From Microcella indica (GTDB lineage Bacteria > Actinomycetota > Actinomycetes > Actinomycetales > Microbacteriaceae): a stretch of 64,000 nt of DNA. The stretch is from NCBI RefSeq assembly GCF_013414345.1, contig NZ_CP058670.1:930001-994000 (forward strand), in the 5' to 3' direction. Made by a program: the position numbers and the translations under genes. The notes under the pieces were generated by a model. That model was not told the origin of the DNA. It saw only the letters and a list, made by a program, of their open reading frames with translations, and searched no databases. Position 1 is the first letter of the stretch, and every line of letters begins with the position of its first letter. Positions 53,888-63,092 of this stretch are shown in pieces.

Positions 53888-56026
53888 ATGGCCCAGACCG
53901 GCCAGCGTCAGAGGAAGAGCTCGTCCAAGTCGAGCGGCAACGGTTCGCGCCGTCGTCGCCCGCTCGATGAGCAGGGGATCATCCCGATCCTCGCCCGCGC
54001 CGTGCGCGAGGTGGAGAACGCCGCCGAGCGCGGCAAGGCGAGCCCCTCGAACCGCACGAAGTTCCAGGTCGCGGCGCTGCTCGTGCGCGAGGAGCGGGCC
54101 CGCGTCAAGCAGGATGCCGAGGTCGGCGACAGCGAGCGCGCCGAAGTGCTCAAGCGCCTCGACGGGCTCGCGAGCATCATGGCGAAGACCGCCGCCCGCG
54201 ACACCTCCCTCATCGCCCTGCTCGCTCCCGAGGCGAAGGTCTCCGACGCCGCGAGGGCGCTGCGGCGCGACATGCTTCTCGCGTCGGGTGCTGAGCTGGA
54301 GCCGGATGACCTGCTCATCGTGAGCGAGCCCACGCCCGTCACGGCCGAGGTGGCGAAGCAGGTCGTGCCGCCGAGCGTCAAGCAGGCGCAGCTCGCGAAC
54401 CCCTTCCTCGCCCCCGATCTGAGCGCGCTCTCGGCGGCGGCGTCGTCGACGGGCTCGCGGCTGTCGAACTGGGAGCTCATCGACCCGCTGTTCCGCTCGT
54501 TCGAGTACGGCGCGGGCGGCCAGGCCGCGTCGATGGAGCTGCCCGAGGCGGGCTCGCTCGTCACCCCCGGCGGCATGGAGCTCATGCGCCACCAGGCTCG
54601 CCTCATCGAGGCCGTGCGCGCGGGTCACCGCTCCTTCCTGCTCGCCGACGAGCCGGGGCTCGGCAAGACCGCGCAGGCGCTCATGGCGGCGAACGTCGCC
54701 GGTGCCTTCCCGCTCCTCGTGGTCGTGCCCAACGTCGTGAAGACGAACTGGGCACGCGAGGTGCAGCGGTGGATCCCGCAGCGCACCGCGACGGTCGTGC
54801 ACGGCGACGGCGACGACCTCGACGCGTTCAGCGACGTCGTCATCGTCAACTACGAGATTCTCGATCGTCACGTCGGCTGGCTCGGCCGATTCGGCTTCAA
54901 GGGCATGGTCGTCGACGAGGCGCACTTCATCAAGAACGCCACCTCGCAGCGCACGCGCCACGTGCAGTCCCTCGCGGCCGCGCTGCGCGTGCTGCACCCG
55001 AAGGCGCTCATGATGGCGCTCACGGGTACGCCGCTCATCAACCAGATCGAAGACTTCCGCATGATCTGGAAGTTCCTCGGCTGGATCGACGACAAGAAGC
55101 CCACGGGCCGCCTCATGGCCGCGCTCGAGGAGACCGAGCTGACGCCGGCCGACCCGGGCTTCTTCGCCGCCGCTCGGCAGTGCGTCATCGACATGGGCAT
55201 CGTGCGGCGCAAGAAGGTCGACGTCGCCTCCGACATTCCGGCCCGTCGCATCGCCGATATCCCCGTCGAGCTCGACGATGATCTCGGGCGGTCGATCCGC
55301 GCCTCCGAGGCCGCGCTGCTCGCCCGGCTCGTCGACCGCTACCGCCGCGTCGTCGCGGCGCGCGACGTGCCGCCGATCGGCATCGACCACGATCTCGTGC
55401 GGCTCGTGGCGCACGCCGAGCTGGAGGAGTCGAAGGGCGCCTCGAACGGCGACAACGTCTTCACGATGGTGCGCCAGATCGGTACGGCGAAGGCCGTCCT
55501 CGCGGCGGACTACACCGCACAGCTCGCCCGCAACGTGGGCAAGGTCGTGTTCTTCGCCAAGCACATCGACGTCATGGACGCGGCCGAGCGGCACTTCGCC
55601 TCGGTCGGCATGCGCTCGGTGAGCATCCGCGGCGACCAGAGCCCGAAGGCGCGCCAGGAGGCGATCGACGGGTTCACGAACGACCCTGACGTGAGCGTCA
55701 TCGTGTGCTCGCTCTCGGCGGCGGGCGTGGGTATCAACCTGCAGGCCGCGTCGAACGTCGTCCTCGCCGAGCTGTCGTGGACCTCGGCCGAGCAGACGCA
55801 GGCGATCGACCGCGTGCACCGCATCGGCCAGGAACTGCCCGTCACGGCATGGCGCATCCTCGCCGCGCAGACGATCGACCTGCGCATCGCCGACCTCATC
55901 GACGCCAAGGCGGGCCTCGCGGCGCGCGCGCTCGACGGCAGCGACGTCGAGGTGACGGCGGAGGGCACCGTGCAGGTGCAGGCGCTCAGCCAGATGCTCG
56001 CCGAGGAGCTCGAGAAGAGCCTCTAG
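53888..56026 (+). CDS. SNF2-family DEAD/DEAH-box helicase
   Basis: A 712-residue ATP-dependent DNA translocase. An N-terminal basic region and a helical domain of about 230 residues precede the motor. Helicase motifs: I DEPGLGKTAQAL near residues 254-265, II VVDEAH near 341-346, III ALTGTPLINQ, V/VI SLSAAGVGINLQAA and TQAIDRVHRIGQ near 637-648. Such enzymes remodel protein-DNA complexes or assist repair; the partner is unknown. ATG with GGAGGGGC upstream; the very long ORF beginning at 50516 is read-through in a GC-rich frame. Converges on maltokinase. Confidence 0.92.
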   Translation: MAQTGQRQRKSSSKSSGNGSRRRRPLDEQGIIPILARAVREVENAAERGKASPSNRTKFQVAALLVREERARVKQDAEVGDSERAEVLKRLDGLASIMAKTAARDTSLIALLAPEAKVSDAARALRRDMLLASGAELEPDDLLIVSEPTPVTAEVAKQVVPPSVKQAQLANPFLAPDLSALSAAASSTGSRLSNWELIDPLFRSFEYGAGGQAASMELPEAGSLVTPGGMELMRHQARLIEAVRAGHRSFLLADEPGLGKTAQALMAANVAGAFPLLVVVPNVVKTNWAREVQRWIPQRTATVVHGDGDDLDAFSDVVIVNYEILDRHVGWLGRFGFKGMVVDEAHFIKNATSQRTRHVQSLAAALRVLHPKALMMALTGTPLINQIEDFRMIWKFLGWIDDKKPTGRLMAALEETELTPADPGFFAAARQCVIDMGIVRRKKVDVASDIPARRIADIPVELDDDLGRSIRASEAALLARLVDRYRRVVAARDVPPIGIDHDLVRLVAHAELEESKGASNGDNVFTMVRQIGTAKAVLAADYTAQLARNVGKVVFFAKHIDVMDAAERHFASVGMRSVSIRGDQSPKARQEAIDGFTNDPDVSVIVCSLSAAGVGINLQAASNVVLAELSWTSAEQTQAIDRVHRIGQELPVTAWRILAAQTIDLRIADLIDAKAGLAARALDGSDVEVTAEGTVQVQALSQMLAEELEKSL

Positions 56027-56046
56027 CGCGCACCTTGCCCGCGTCG

Positions 56047-56134
56047 CCCCCCCCCGTGACCCGGGTGGCCAGTCACGCCGTGTGTGACGACTCACGCCGA
56101 ACGTTTCGCGTGATGTGTCACGAATGGAGTGACT
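56047..56134. other. Intergenic dyads and C9 run between convergent genes
   Basis: The gap between the helicase and maltokinase genes holds nine consecutive C (56047-56055), several GTGAC/GTCAC copies in both directions, and a 22-bp near-palindrome centred on GAAC/GTTT (56092-56113, 9 of 11 pairs match). It may act as a bidirectional terminator, but there is no T run. Confidence 0.4.
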
Positions 56135-56150
56135 CGGGCGACGTCGTGCG

Positions 56151-57542
56151 TCAGCGACGGGCGGCGAGCCGCTCTTCCGAGACGAGGTAGCGGATGCCCG
56201 CGAGCGGGATCGGCAGCCAGGCCGGGCGGTTGCGCGCCTCGTACATGGCCTCGTAGACGGCCTTGTCGAGCTCGAAGGCGTCGAGCAGCTGCCGGTGCGC
56301 GCGCAGGTCGACCTCGCTCTCGGCGATGTATCCGTCGAGGAACCCCGCGCGCGCGGCACGCGCCCACTCGGGGTCGACCGCGTCACGCGCTGCCTCATCG
56401 GCCGCCGTGTTGCGCCGCGCGCCCACGACGTAGTCGAACGAGCGCAGCATGCCCGCGACGTCGCGCAGGGGGGAGTCGGCGCGCGTGCGCTCCGAGAGGG
56501 GTCGCAACGGCTCGCCCTCGAAGTCGACGAGCAACCACTCGCCGCTCGGCCGCCGCAGCACCTGCCCGAGGTGGTAGTCGCCGTGGATGCGCTGCAGCTT
56601 GGGCCACGGCGCGTCCTGCGCCGAGTCGTACACGGCCTCGATCGCGGGCCGCAGGGCGCGCAGCTCGGGCACGTCGGAGGTCGCGATCGCGAGGCGCTGG
56701 TGCCACCCCGCGACGAAGCCCACGATGTCGCCGAGGGTCGCCTCGCGCGTCGGCAGGCATGCTGCGAGACCCGTGTGCACCTCCGCGGTCGTGCGGCCGA
56801 GGCGCTCGGCGTGCGCGGTGAAGTCTTCACCGTCGGCCGACGACTGCAGGGCGATCTGCCAGCCGTCCTGCACGCCCGGGATGAACTCCTGCGCGAACGC
56901 GAGGTGGCCGACCGACCGCTCCTCGTGCTCGTAGGGGTCGTGCCAGGCGCCGGACAGGTAGCCGAGCATCCGCGGAACCGAGCGATAGCCGGCGCTCGTG
57001 AGAGCGGTCTGCAACGTGACATCCGGGTTCTCGCCCGTGTGCACGAGGCGGAAGATCTTCGCGACGACCGCGGCCTCCGAGCCCTGGTCGTAGATGATCG
57101 ACGTGTTCGACTGCTCGCCGCCGTGCACGCGCGACCGCGTGTCGGCGCGCGTCACCGACAGGCGGTGCAGCAGCTCGGTCGTGTAGAGCGGGTCGAAGGC
57201 GCCATCGAAGAGGTAGCGGTCGTCATCGGTGCGCCCGATGAGGTACGGGCCCGCACCCTTCGGAATGGTCGAGCGCTCGACCATCGGCACGTGATAGAGC
57301 GAGGGCGGATTGTTGGCGAGGTCGCGCACGAGGAGCACGATGATGCGGGCGTCCTCATTATCGGAGGCCTGGGACGTGGCAGGTGCTGCGGGCTCGCTCG
57401 ACGGGTCGCCGTCGTGCGGCGTCACTGCGCGTGCCTGCCATTCCTCACGGAAGACCTCGACGAGCTGCGGGATGCGCCCTTTGCCGGCGTACCACCGCTG
57501 TCGCGTCATCCAGTCGGTGAGGCACTCCGTCGTGCTGTCCAT
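56151..57542 (-). CDS. mak: Maltokinase
   Basis: A 463-residue aminoglycoside-phosphotransferase-like kinase that phosphorylates maltose to maltose 1-phosphate for GlgE-dependent alpha-glucan synthesis. The N-terminal cap with MTRQRWYAGKGR and the catalytic loop HGDYHLGQVL near residues 318-327 with VDFEGEP near 339-345 are typical of Mak/Pep2. The ATG at 57542 lies seven bases after TACGGT. treS and glgE are not adjacent, so the gene stands alone here. Confidence 0.92.
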   Translation of the reverse strand: MDSTTECLTDWMTRQRWYAGKGRIPQLVEVFREEWQARAVTPHDGDPSSEPAAPATSQASDNEDARIIVLLVRDLANNPPSLYHVPMVERSTIPKGAGPYLIGRTDDDRYLFDGAFDPLYTTELLHRLSVTRADTRSRVHGGEQSNTSIIYDQGSEAAVVAKIFRLVHTGENPDVTLQTALTSAGYRSVPRMLGYLSGAWHDPYEHEERSVGHLAFAQEFIPGVQDGWQIALQSSADGEDFTAHAERLGRTTAEVHTGLAACLPTREATLGDIVGFVAGWHQRLAIATSDVPELRALRPAIEAVYDSAQDAPWPKLQRIHGDYHLGQVLRRPSGEWLLVDFEGEPLRPLSERTRADSPLRDVAGMLRSFDYVVGARRNTAADEAARDAVDPEWARAARAGFLDGYIAESEVDLRAHRQLLDAFELDKAVYEAMYEARNRPAWLPIPLAGIRYLVSEERLAARR

Positions 57543-57549
57543 GCGACCC

Positions 57550-57555
57550 ACCGTA
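57550..57555 (-). promoter_or_regulatory. -10 box of mak
   Basis: TACGGT on the minus strand, seven bases before the ATG. Confidence 0.45.
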
Positions 57556-57565
57556 CAAGCCCCGC

Positions 57566-58501
57566 CTAGGAGAGTCGTGCGTGGAGGTACCCGTTCCAGG
57601 CGGCACTCAGGCTCGCGTCGATCGGCCGCTCGACGCCGTCGACCGCGCGGATCGGCGTCACGTGCCGAACGCTGGAGACGATCCACGCCGCCTCGGCGGC
57701 GTGGAGGTCGTCGGGTGTGAGCGGTTCCATGACCGCCTGCAGGCCCCACTCAGGTGCCGCGGCGAAGAGGTCGCCCTGCGTCGTGCCGGGCAGAATGCCG
57801 AAGTCGACCGGCGGGGTCGAGAGGGTGTCGCCGCGCCGCAGCACGACGGTCGAGTTGGGCCCTTCGAGCAGGAAGCCGTCGGTCGAGACGAACACGACAT
57901 CGTCGGCCCCGCGCCGCTGCGCCTCCCGCACGGCGGCGCGGTTCACCGCGTAGGAGAGGGTTTTGGCTCCCGCGAGCAGCCAGGGGCTCGTCTGCGCGAC
58001 GTCGCTGCGCAGCCCGCGGTCGAGCAGGACGACGCGCAGGCCCTCCGTGCGCTCGCGCCGGTAGTCGGGCGAGGGGCGGCCCTGCGCCCAGCCGGTGAGC
58101 ATGTCGTGCCCTTCGATGCCGCGCGTGAGGATCGTGCGCACCCACGCCTCCTCGTGGTCGGCGAGGCGCTGGCCGATCTCGAGCACCGCGTCGCGCCAGA
58201 CTCCCAGGTCGGGCTGAGGCAGGTCGAGCATGCGCGCCGAGCGGGCGAAGCGCTCCAGGTGGGCATCGAGCGCCTGCACGTGGCCGCGGCCGATGCTGTA
58301 GGTCTCGAAGATGCCGTCACCGCGCGTGACCCCGAGATCGTGCACGTTCAGGTGCGGATGCTCGGCATCGGCCTCCACGAAGCCCGTCGCCGCACCCGAG
58401 CCGTCGTGGGTGATGAGCAGGAGCGGGTGGTTCGCGCTCGAAGGCGGGGTCCAACTCGAGGGCGGGGTCGAACTCGAAGGCTGTGTCGCGCCGTGGGTCA
58501 T
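57566..58501 (-). CDS. Class IV aminotransferase, aminodeoxychorismate lyase-like
   Basis: A 311-residue PLP enzyme of fold type IV. It has LNVHDLGVTRGDGIFETYSI near residues 48-67, the PLP Lys in AGAKTLSYAVNRAAV, DVVFVSTDGFLLEGPNSTVVL and GILPGTTQGDL. The family includes 4-amino-4-deoxychorismate lyase (PabC), D-amino-acid and branched-chain aminotransferases; PabC is the best guess. An unusual N-terminus is rich in Ser/Pro (TQPSSSTPPSSWTPPSS). The ATG at 58501 overlaps the stop of the upstream membrane-protein gene. Confidence 0.85.
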   Translation of the reverse strand: MTHGATQPSSSTPPSSWTPPSSANHPLLLITHDGSGAATGFVEADAEHPHLNVHDLGVTRGDGIFETYSIGRGHVQALDAHLERFARSARMLDLPQPDLGVWRDAVLEIGQRLADHEEAWVRTILTRGIEGHDMLTGWAQGRPSPDYRRERTEGLRVVLLDRGLRSDVAQTSPWLLAGAKTLSYAVNRAAVREAQRRGADDVVFVSTDGFLLEGPNSTVVLRRGDTLSTPPVDFGILPGTTQGDLFAAAPEWGLQAVMEPLTPDDLHAAEAAWIVSSVRHVTPIRAVDGVERPIDASLSAAWNGYLHARLS

Positions 58502-59238
58502 GCCCTCGATGATGGCAGGTCGATGGGCCCTGTGCCTCGGCGCCCGTGGGTCACTCCGCGCACGCCGCGCGTGTGCACGCGGTTGATCGTGACCGCGATG
58601 ATCGCGAGCACGATGATCGCGGCGGCGATCGCGACGACGTACACGACGACGCCGAGTACACCCGCGGGCCCGTCGGGGTTGAGGAACGGGTAGGGGAACC
58701 ACCCGTCGAGAAACTTGATGCGCAGCAGCGTCACGGCGACCCAGATGAGCGGGTAGCTCACGGCCAGCCACAGCGTCGACCAGCCGATGCGCACGCGGCC
58801 GGGCGTCAGCAGCCAGTCGAGTGCGAAGTAGATCGGCACCCACACGTGCAGAGCCTGGTTGGCCCACACGGGCCCGACGTAGCCGTCGGCGTTGAGGACG
58901 TCGCGCAGTAGCAGGTTGTAGACGGCGCCCGTGACGAGCGCGTAGGTGAAGGCGGAGGCGCGAATCGCCGTGTAGAGGCGCGTATCGCGCTCCACGGCGA
59001 AGGCGAGCACCCCGCCGGTGATGAGCACGACGACGTTGATCATCGCCGTCTGAATCGTGAAGTAGGCGAAGTACTCGGTCGGCTCGAACCGACCGAACTC
59101 GAGTTGGTCGGTGATCTGGGTGATGAGCGCGACCAGCACGAGCAACCCGACGATGATGCTGATGACACCCGCGATGTGGCGGAGGGTATGGAGTCGGGCT
59201 GACGCTGCGGCCTCGCCGAGGGGGGACGACGGAGTCAC
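58498..59238 (-). CDS. Pr6Pr family membrane protein
   Basis: A 246-residue polytopic membrane protein with six hydrophobic segments. The blocks FAYFTIQTAMINVVVLI, NLLLRDVLNADG, NQALHVWVPIYFALDWLL and FLDGWFPYPFLNPDGPAG are typical of the Pr6Pr family of unknown function. The GTG at 59238 is favoured by TAACGT seven bases upstream and by the conserved part starting just after. It is coupled to the aminotransferase gene by a four-base overlap. Confidence 0.85.
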   Translation of the reverse strand: MTPSSPLGEAAASARLHTLRHIAGVISIIVGLLVLVALITQITDQLEFGRFEPTEYFAYFTIQTAMINVVVLITGGVLAFAVERDTRLYTAIRASAFTYALVTGAVYNLLLRDVLNADGYVGPVWANQALHVWVPIYFALDWLLTPGRVRIGWSTLWLAVSYPLIWVAVTLLRIKFLDGWFPYPFLNPDGPAGVLGVVVYVVAIAAAIIVLAIIAVTINRVHTRGVRGVTHGRRGTGPIDLPSSRA

Positions 59239-59245
59239 CCGACCG

Positions 59246-59251
59246 ACGTTA
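59246..59251 (-). promoter_or_regulatory. -10 box of the Pr6Pr gene
   Basis: TAACGT on the minus strand, seven bases before the GTG. Confidence 0.45.
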
Positions 59252-59344
59252 CCAACCCGTGACCTGACATATCCAGATGCATGGTTGACAATTCGGGGTA
59301 CATACCGACCTGTCTGCGTGTCGGGATGCTCAGGCACGGGTCGA

Positions 59345-59350
59345 TAGCCT
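59345..59350 (+). promoter_or_regulatory. -10 box of the aldo/keto reductase gene
   Basis: TAGCCT ends six bases before the ATG at 59357. Confidence 0.5.
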
Positions 59351-59356
59351 GGGTGG

Positions 59357-60274
59357 ATGACGTCTTCCGCATCCTCTGAGTTCGGCCCTCTCGTGCTGGG
59401 AGGCAACGTCTTCGGGTGGACGGCCGACGAGTCGGCGAGCTTCGCGGTGCTCGACGCGTTCGTCGAGGCGGGCGGCACGGCCATCGACACGGCCGACTCG
59501 TACTCGATCTGGGTGGACGGGCACGTCGGCGGGGAGTCGGAGCGCGTCATCGGCGCCTGGTTGAGCGCGCGCCCCGGCATGCGCGAGCGGGTCAGCATCG
59601 CGACCAAGGTGTTCGCCAAGCCCGACCGGCCCGGGCTCGCGCCGGCGAACGTGCGCGCGGCGCTGAACGAGTCGCTCGAGCGCCTGCAGACCGACTACGT
59701 GGACCTGTACTACGCCCACCGCGACGACCCCGAGGTGCCGCAGGATGACGTCGTCATGACCTTCGGCGAGCTCGTCGCGGAGGGCCTCGTGAGCCGCATC
59801 GGCGCGAGCAACTTCTCGGCCGATCGCCTGCACTCCGCGGTCGATGTGGCCAAGGCGCACGGCGTGGAGCCCTTCACCGTCTCGCAGGACGGCTACAGCC
59901 TCGTGCACCGCGATATCGAGTCGGGTCTCGTGCCGACCCTGAAGCAGCTCGACATCATCGAGCTGCCCTATGGCGCGCTGCAGGGCGGGTTTCTCACCGG
60001 CAAGTACCGGGCGGGTGCGACGGTCGACTCGCCGTGCGCCGGCGCTGCCTCACGGCTGCTCGAGACGCCGCGCAACGTCGAACTGCTCGACGCGCTCGAA
60101 TCGGTCGCGTCGGACCGCGGCGTGAGCATGGCGGCCGTCGCTCTCGCCTGGCTGCGGCAGCAGCGACGCGTGGCCGCCCCGATCGCGAGCGCGCGCAGCG
60201 TCGAGCAGCTGCAGAGCCTCATCGAGTCCTTCGATCTCGTCCTGAGCGAGGACGAGCTCGCGCGCCTGGCCTAG
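59357..60274 (+). CDS. Aldo/keto reductase
   Basis: A 305-residue NADPH-dependent oxidoreductase of the YajO/YghZ-like group. The catalytic tetrad is visible: Asp and Tyr in DTADSYS near residues 41-47, Lys in ATKVFAK near 79-85 and His in YYAHRDDP near 118-125. The C-terminal cofactor part contains PIASARSVEQLQSLIESF. The start is set by TAGCCT six bases upstream. Substrate unknown. Confidence 0.92.
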   Translation: MTSSASSEFGPLVLGGNVFGWTADESASFAVLDAFVEAGGTAIDTADSYSIWVDGHVGGESERVIGAWLSARPGMRERVSIATKVFAKPDRPGLAPANVRAALNESLERLQTDYVDLYYAHRDDPEVPQDDVVMTFGELVAEGLVSRIGASNFSADRLHSAVDVAKAHGVEPFTVSQDGYSLVHRDIESGLVPTLKQLDIIELPYGALQGGFLTGKYRAGATVDSPCAGAASRLLETPRNVELLDALESVASDRGVSMAAVALAWLRQQRRVAAPIASARSVEQLQSLIESFDLVLSEDELARLA

Positions 60275-60315
60275 CCAGGCTCGCGCCTCGCCGGCTCGTC
60301 TGTTTGCCTGCTCGG

Positions 60316-62577
60316 CTACTCCGCGGGGTCCGCGGGGTCGGCGGAGTCGGCGAGGCCGAGCACGTCGAGCATCCACGCGAGCTCGATGGCGCGCTGCGTC
60401 CACGCCGCGTATCGGCCGCTCACGCCGCCATGGCCTGCCTCCATCTCGCAGCGCAGGAGCGCATCCGCCCCCACCTCGCGCAGGCGGGCCACCCACTTCG
60501 CCGGCTCGACGTACAGCACGCGCGTGTCGTTGAGCGAGGTGACGGCGAGGATGCGCGGGTACCGCTGCTCGGTCACGTTCTCGTAGGGCGAGTAAGCCTT
60601 CATGTACTCGTACACCTCGGGATCCTCGAGCGGGTTGCCCCACTCGTCCCACTCGATGACGGTGAGCGGCAGCTCGGGCATGAGGATGCTCGTGAGCGGG
60701 TCCACGAAGGGAACGTCGGCGAGTATGCCGGCGAAGAGGTCGCCCGCAAGGTTCGCGACCGCGCCCATGAGGAGGCCGCCAGCGCTGCCGCCTTCGGCGA
60801 CGAGACGCTCGGGCACCGTCACGCCCGAGTCGACGAGGTGCTGTGCGCACGCGACGAAGTCGGTGAAGGTGTTCGTCTTGGACGTCGTCTTGCCCTGCTC
60901 GTACCAGGCGCGGCCCAGCTCGCCGCCGCCGCGCACGTGCGCGATCGCGAACACGACGCCGCGGTCCAGGAGCGACAGGCGGGGGATCGAGAAGCCAGGG
61001 TCCATGCTCGCCTCGTAGGAGCCGTAGCCGTACAGCAGCACCGGGGCGGGTTCGACGCTCACCTCGGCGCGAGACGACCCGGCGGCCGAATCGACGTCGA
61101 GGGCGGGGACGAGACCGCGCTTCCACACGAGCGAGATCGGCACGAGCGTGCCGTCGTCGGCGCGCGCCCAGTCGCGGCGCTCCTCGTACTCCTCCGTCGC
61201 GAAGTCACCCAGCACGGGCTGCCGCTTGAGCACCGTGATCGCTCCGGTTGCCACGTCGAGCTGGCCGATGGTCGTCGGCTCGATGAAGCTCACCCAGCCG
61301 ATGCGCAGCGTCGGCTGGTGCCATTCCGGGTTGCCGCGGGTGCCGACACTCGCGAGCGCGTCGGGGCCGCCGTGCACGGGCACGACGAGCTCGTCCCAGT
61401 GCAGCTGCTCGGCCAGCGAGCGGTGCGGCTGCACGTCGGCGAGGCGCGCGATCGCGGTGCGCGGCAACCCCTCGCGGCGGTAGTCGAGGGTGAGGAACGC
61501 CGCGTAGGCGTCGACGCCCTCGACCCGGCGACCCGGCTCGTGCGGGATGAGCGTCTCGGGCTCGCTGAGCGGAGCATCCACGGGTACGGAGACGACCGTG
61601 AAGTCGGGCGCCTCGCGGTTGTGGGTGATGAGCCAGCGGTCCTCCCCGCCGATCACCGCGTGGTCGAGGTCGTAATCGACGCCGTGCTCGCGCGCCCACA
61701 CGACGGTGAACTCGCCGGTGGGGTCGGCGGCGTCGAGCACGCGCGCCTCGCTCGTGATGCTGCTCGAGGCCTCGATGACGAGCCAGCGCTTCGAGCGGGA
61801 GCGCCCTGCGCCCACCCAGTAGCCGTCGTCCGGTTCGTGGAAGACGCTCACGTCGTCGGCGGTCGGCGTGCCGACCTCGTGCCGCCACACGGTGTCGGGG
61901 CGCCAGGACTCGTCGACGGTCGAGTAGAAGACGTAACGCCCGCTGGGGTCGAAGAAGGCGCCGGCCGCGGTGCCGGGAATCTCGTCGGCGAGCTGCTCGC
62001 CGGTCGCCAGGTCGCGGATGCGCAGCGTGTACCGCTCGTCGCCGACCGTGTCGACGCCGAACAGCAGCATCGTGCCGTCGTCGCTCACGTCGAAGGAGCC
62101 CATCGAGAAGAAGTCGTGCCCCTGGGCCTCCACGTTCGCGTCGAGCAGGAGCTGCTCGCCTTCGCGCGGCTGGGAGGGGTCGTCGAGGGGCGGCGGGGGA
62201 GCCCACACTGCCGGGTCGAGCGGGTTGGCGGGGTCGATCGGGGCGGCGGGCACGCGGCACTGCAGCCCGTACTGCTGACCCTCGATGGTGCGCCCGTAGT
62301 ACCACCAGTCGCCGTCGCGCACGGGGATGCCCATGTCGGTCTCCTGCGTGCGCGACCTGATCTCCTCCACGATGCGGTCGCGCAGCGGGTCGAGGTGCCG
62401 CATGCGCTCGTCGGCGTAGGCGTTCTCGGCGTCGAGGTGCGCGACGACCTCGGCGCTGTCCTTGTCGCGCAGCCACTCGTAGTGGTCGACCACCACATCG
62501 CCGTGGTGGCGGCGCTCATGCGGCTTGCGGGCGGCGACAGGTGCGGGGGTGGGGGCGGGTGCAGGAGGCGTAGTCAT
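60316..62577 (-). CDS. S9A family peptidase (oligopeptidase B / prolyl oligopeptidase type)
   Basis: A 753-residue serine peptidase with an N-terminal beta-propeller (about residues 70-430) and a C-terminal alpha/beta hydrolase catalytic domain. The nucleophile is in EGGSAGGLLMG near residues 594-604 and the His in EAGHGGVSGR near 714-723. The YGYGSYEASMDPGFSIPRLSLLDRG-type entry to the catalytic domain favours oligopeptidase B (PtrB). It cleaves short peptides in the cytoplasm. ATG at 62577 with GGAGG and TACCCT just upstream. Confidence 0.92.
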   Translation of the reverse strand: MTTPPAPAPTPAPVAARKPHERRHHGDVVVDHYEWLRDKDSAEVVAHLDAENAYADERMRHLDPLRDRIVEEIRSRTQETDMGIPVRDGDWWYYGRTIEGQQYGLQCRVPAAPIDPANPLDPAVWAPPPPLDDPSQPREGEQLLLDANVEAQGHDFFSMGSFDVSDDGTMLLFGVDTVGDERYTLRIRDLATGEQLADEIPGTAAGAFFDPSGRYVFYSTVDESWRPDTVWRHEVGTPTADDVSVFHEPDDGYWVGAGRSRSKRWLVIEASSSITSEARVLDAADPTGEFTVVWAREHGVDYDLDHAVIGGEDRWLITHNREAPDFTVVSVPVDAPLSEPETLIPHEPGRRVEGVDAYAAFLTLDYRREGLPRTAIARLADVQPHRSLAEQLHWDELVVPVHGGPDALASVGTRGNPEWHQPTLRIGWVSFIEPTTIGQLDVATGAITVLKRQPVLGDFATEEYEERRDWARADDGTLVPISLVWKRGLVPALDVDSAAGSSRAEVSVEPAPVLLYGYGSYEASMDPGFSIPRLSLLDRGVVFAIAHVRGGGELGRAWYEQGKTTSKTNTFTDFVACAQHLVDSGVTVPERLVAEGGSAGGLLMGAVANLAGDLFAGILADVPFVDPLTSILMPELPLTVIEWDEWGNPLEDPEVYEYMKAYSPYENVTEQRYPRILAVTSLNDTRVLYVEPAKWVARLREVGADALLRCEMEAGHGGVSGRYAAWTQRAIELAWMLDVLGLADSADPADPAE

Positions 62578-62584
62578 CGCCTCC

Positions 62585-62590
62585 AGGGTA
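62585..62590 (-). promoter_or_regulatory. -10 box of the peptidase gene
   Basis: TACCCT on the minus strand, seven bases before the ATG; GGAGG lies between, so a short leader is also possible. Confidence 0.4.
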
Positions 62591-62924
62591 GGGCGGCGGG
62601 CTGACAGCGGGAGTCCGTGAGGGGCCTGACTCGCGCCGACCGCTGTTTATGGGGGGCTGGCGGGGAGGTGCAAACCGTGTCATGCTCTCGCCATCGTCTG
62701 ATGCTTCCGTTGTCTGGTGGCTCTCAGACGTGAGGGTGCGTATCGAGCACCCCGTCCCCAGACCCCGGGCGAACGCACTGAGTGCGTGACGCAGCTCGTC
62801 GGCTGCGGAGAGTCGAGTGTCGTCTCTCCGCCGATCGTGGGTAGGGGAGGGGATATGTGGTGATGCGCAGTGTTGCCGTGATGAACAGTGTCGCAGGACG
62901 GCTTCTCGGGTCACGGAGTTTTCG
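62591..62924. other. Intergenic region with several dyads
   Basis: No protein-coding signal is seen here. Dyads found: ACAGCGG/CCGCTGT (62604-62646, enclosing GAGTC/GACTC), GTCTG/CAGAC (62712-62729), a perfect ACGCACT-G-AGTGCGT palindrome (62773-62787), GCAGC/GCTGC and CGGAGAG/CTCTCCG (between about 62790 and 62831). They may be regulator sites, a structured leader for the small gene at 62925, or chance in GC-rich DNA. Confidence 0.4.
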
Positions 62925-63068
62925 GTGAAGCCCCCGCATCGCGTGTGGGAACACGTGCTCGCGGTCGTGAGCATCCTCGTGTTCCTGTGCGCGGCGGTGT
63001 CGGTCGTCATCATGCTGGGGCTGCTGCCGGCGGATGAGGTCGAGCGGTTGCGAACCCTCGTGGAGTAG
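62925..63068 (+). CDS. Small single-pass membrane protein, unknown
   Basis: A 47-residue hypothetical protein: basic N-terminus (MKPPHRVWEH), one hydrophobic helix of about 22 residues and a charged tail (PADEVERLRTLVE). The GTG at 62925 has GGAG seven bases upstream. An in-frame ATG at 62817 would add a Cys/Arg-rich stretch with no conserved look. No family recognised. Confidence 0.5.
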   Translation: MKPPHRVWEHVLAVVSILVFLCAAVSVVIMLGLLPADEVERLRTLVE

Positions 63069-63092
63069 GGCTCACACTCATGGCCGCCCGGG

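Noticed and set aside
53837-57022. 1,061-codon minus-strand ORF
   Set aside because: It is antisense to the helicase and in another frame of maltokinase; product is His/Arg/Asp-rich with no domain.
59285-59290. TTGACA as -35 box of the aldo/keto reductase gene
   Set aside because: It is about 54 bases from the TAGCCT -10 box, too far for a single promoter, and no TANNNT lies 16 to 18 bases after it.
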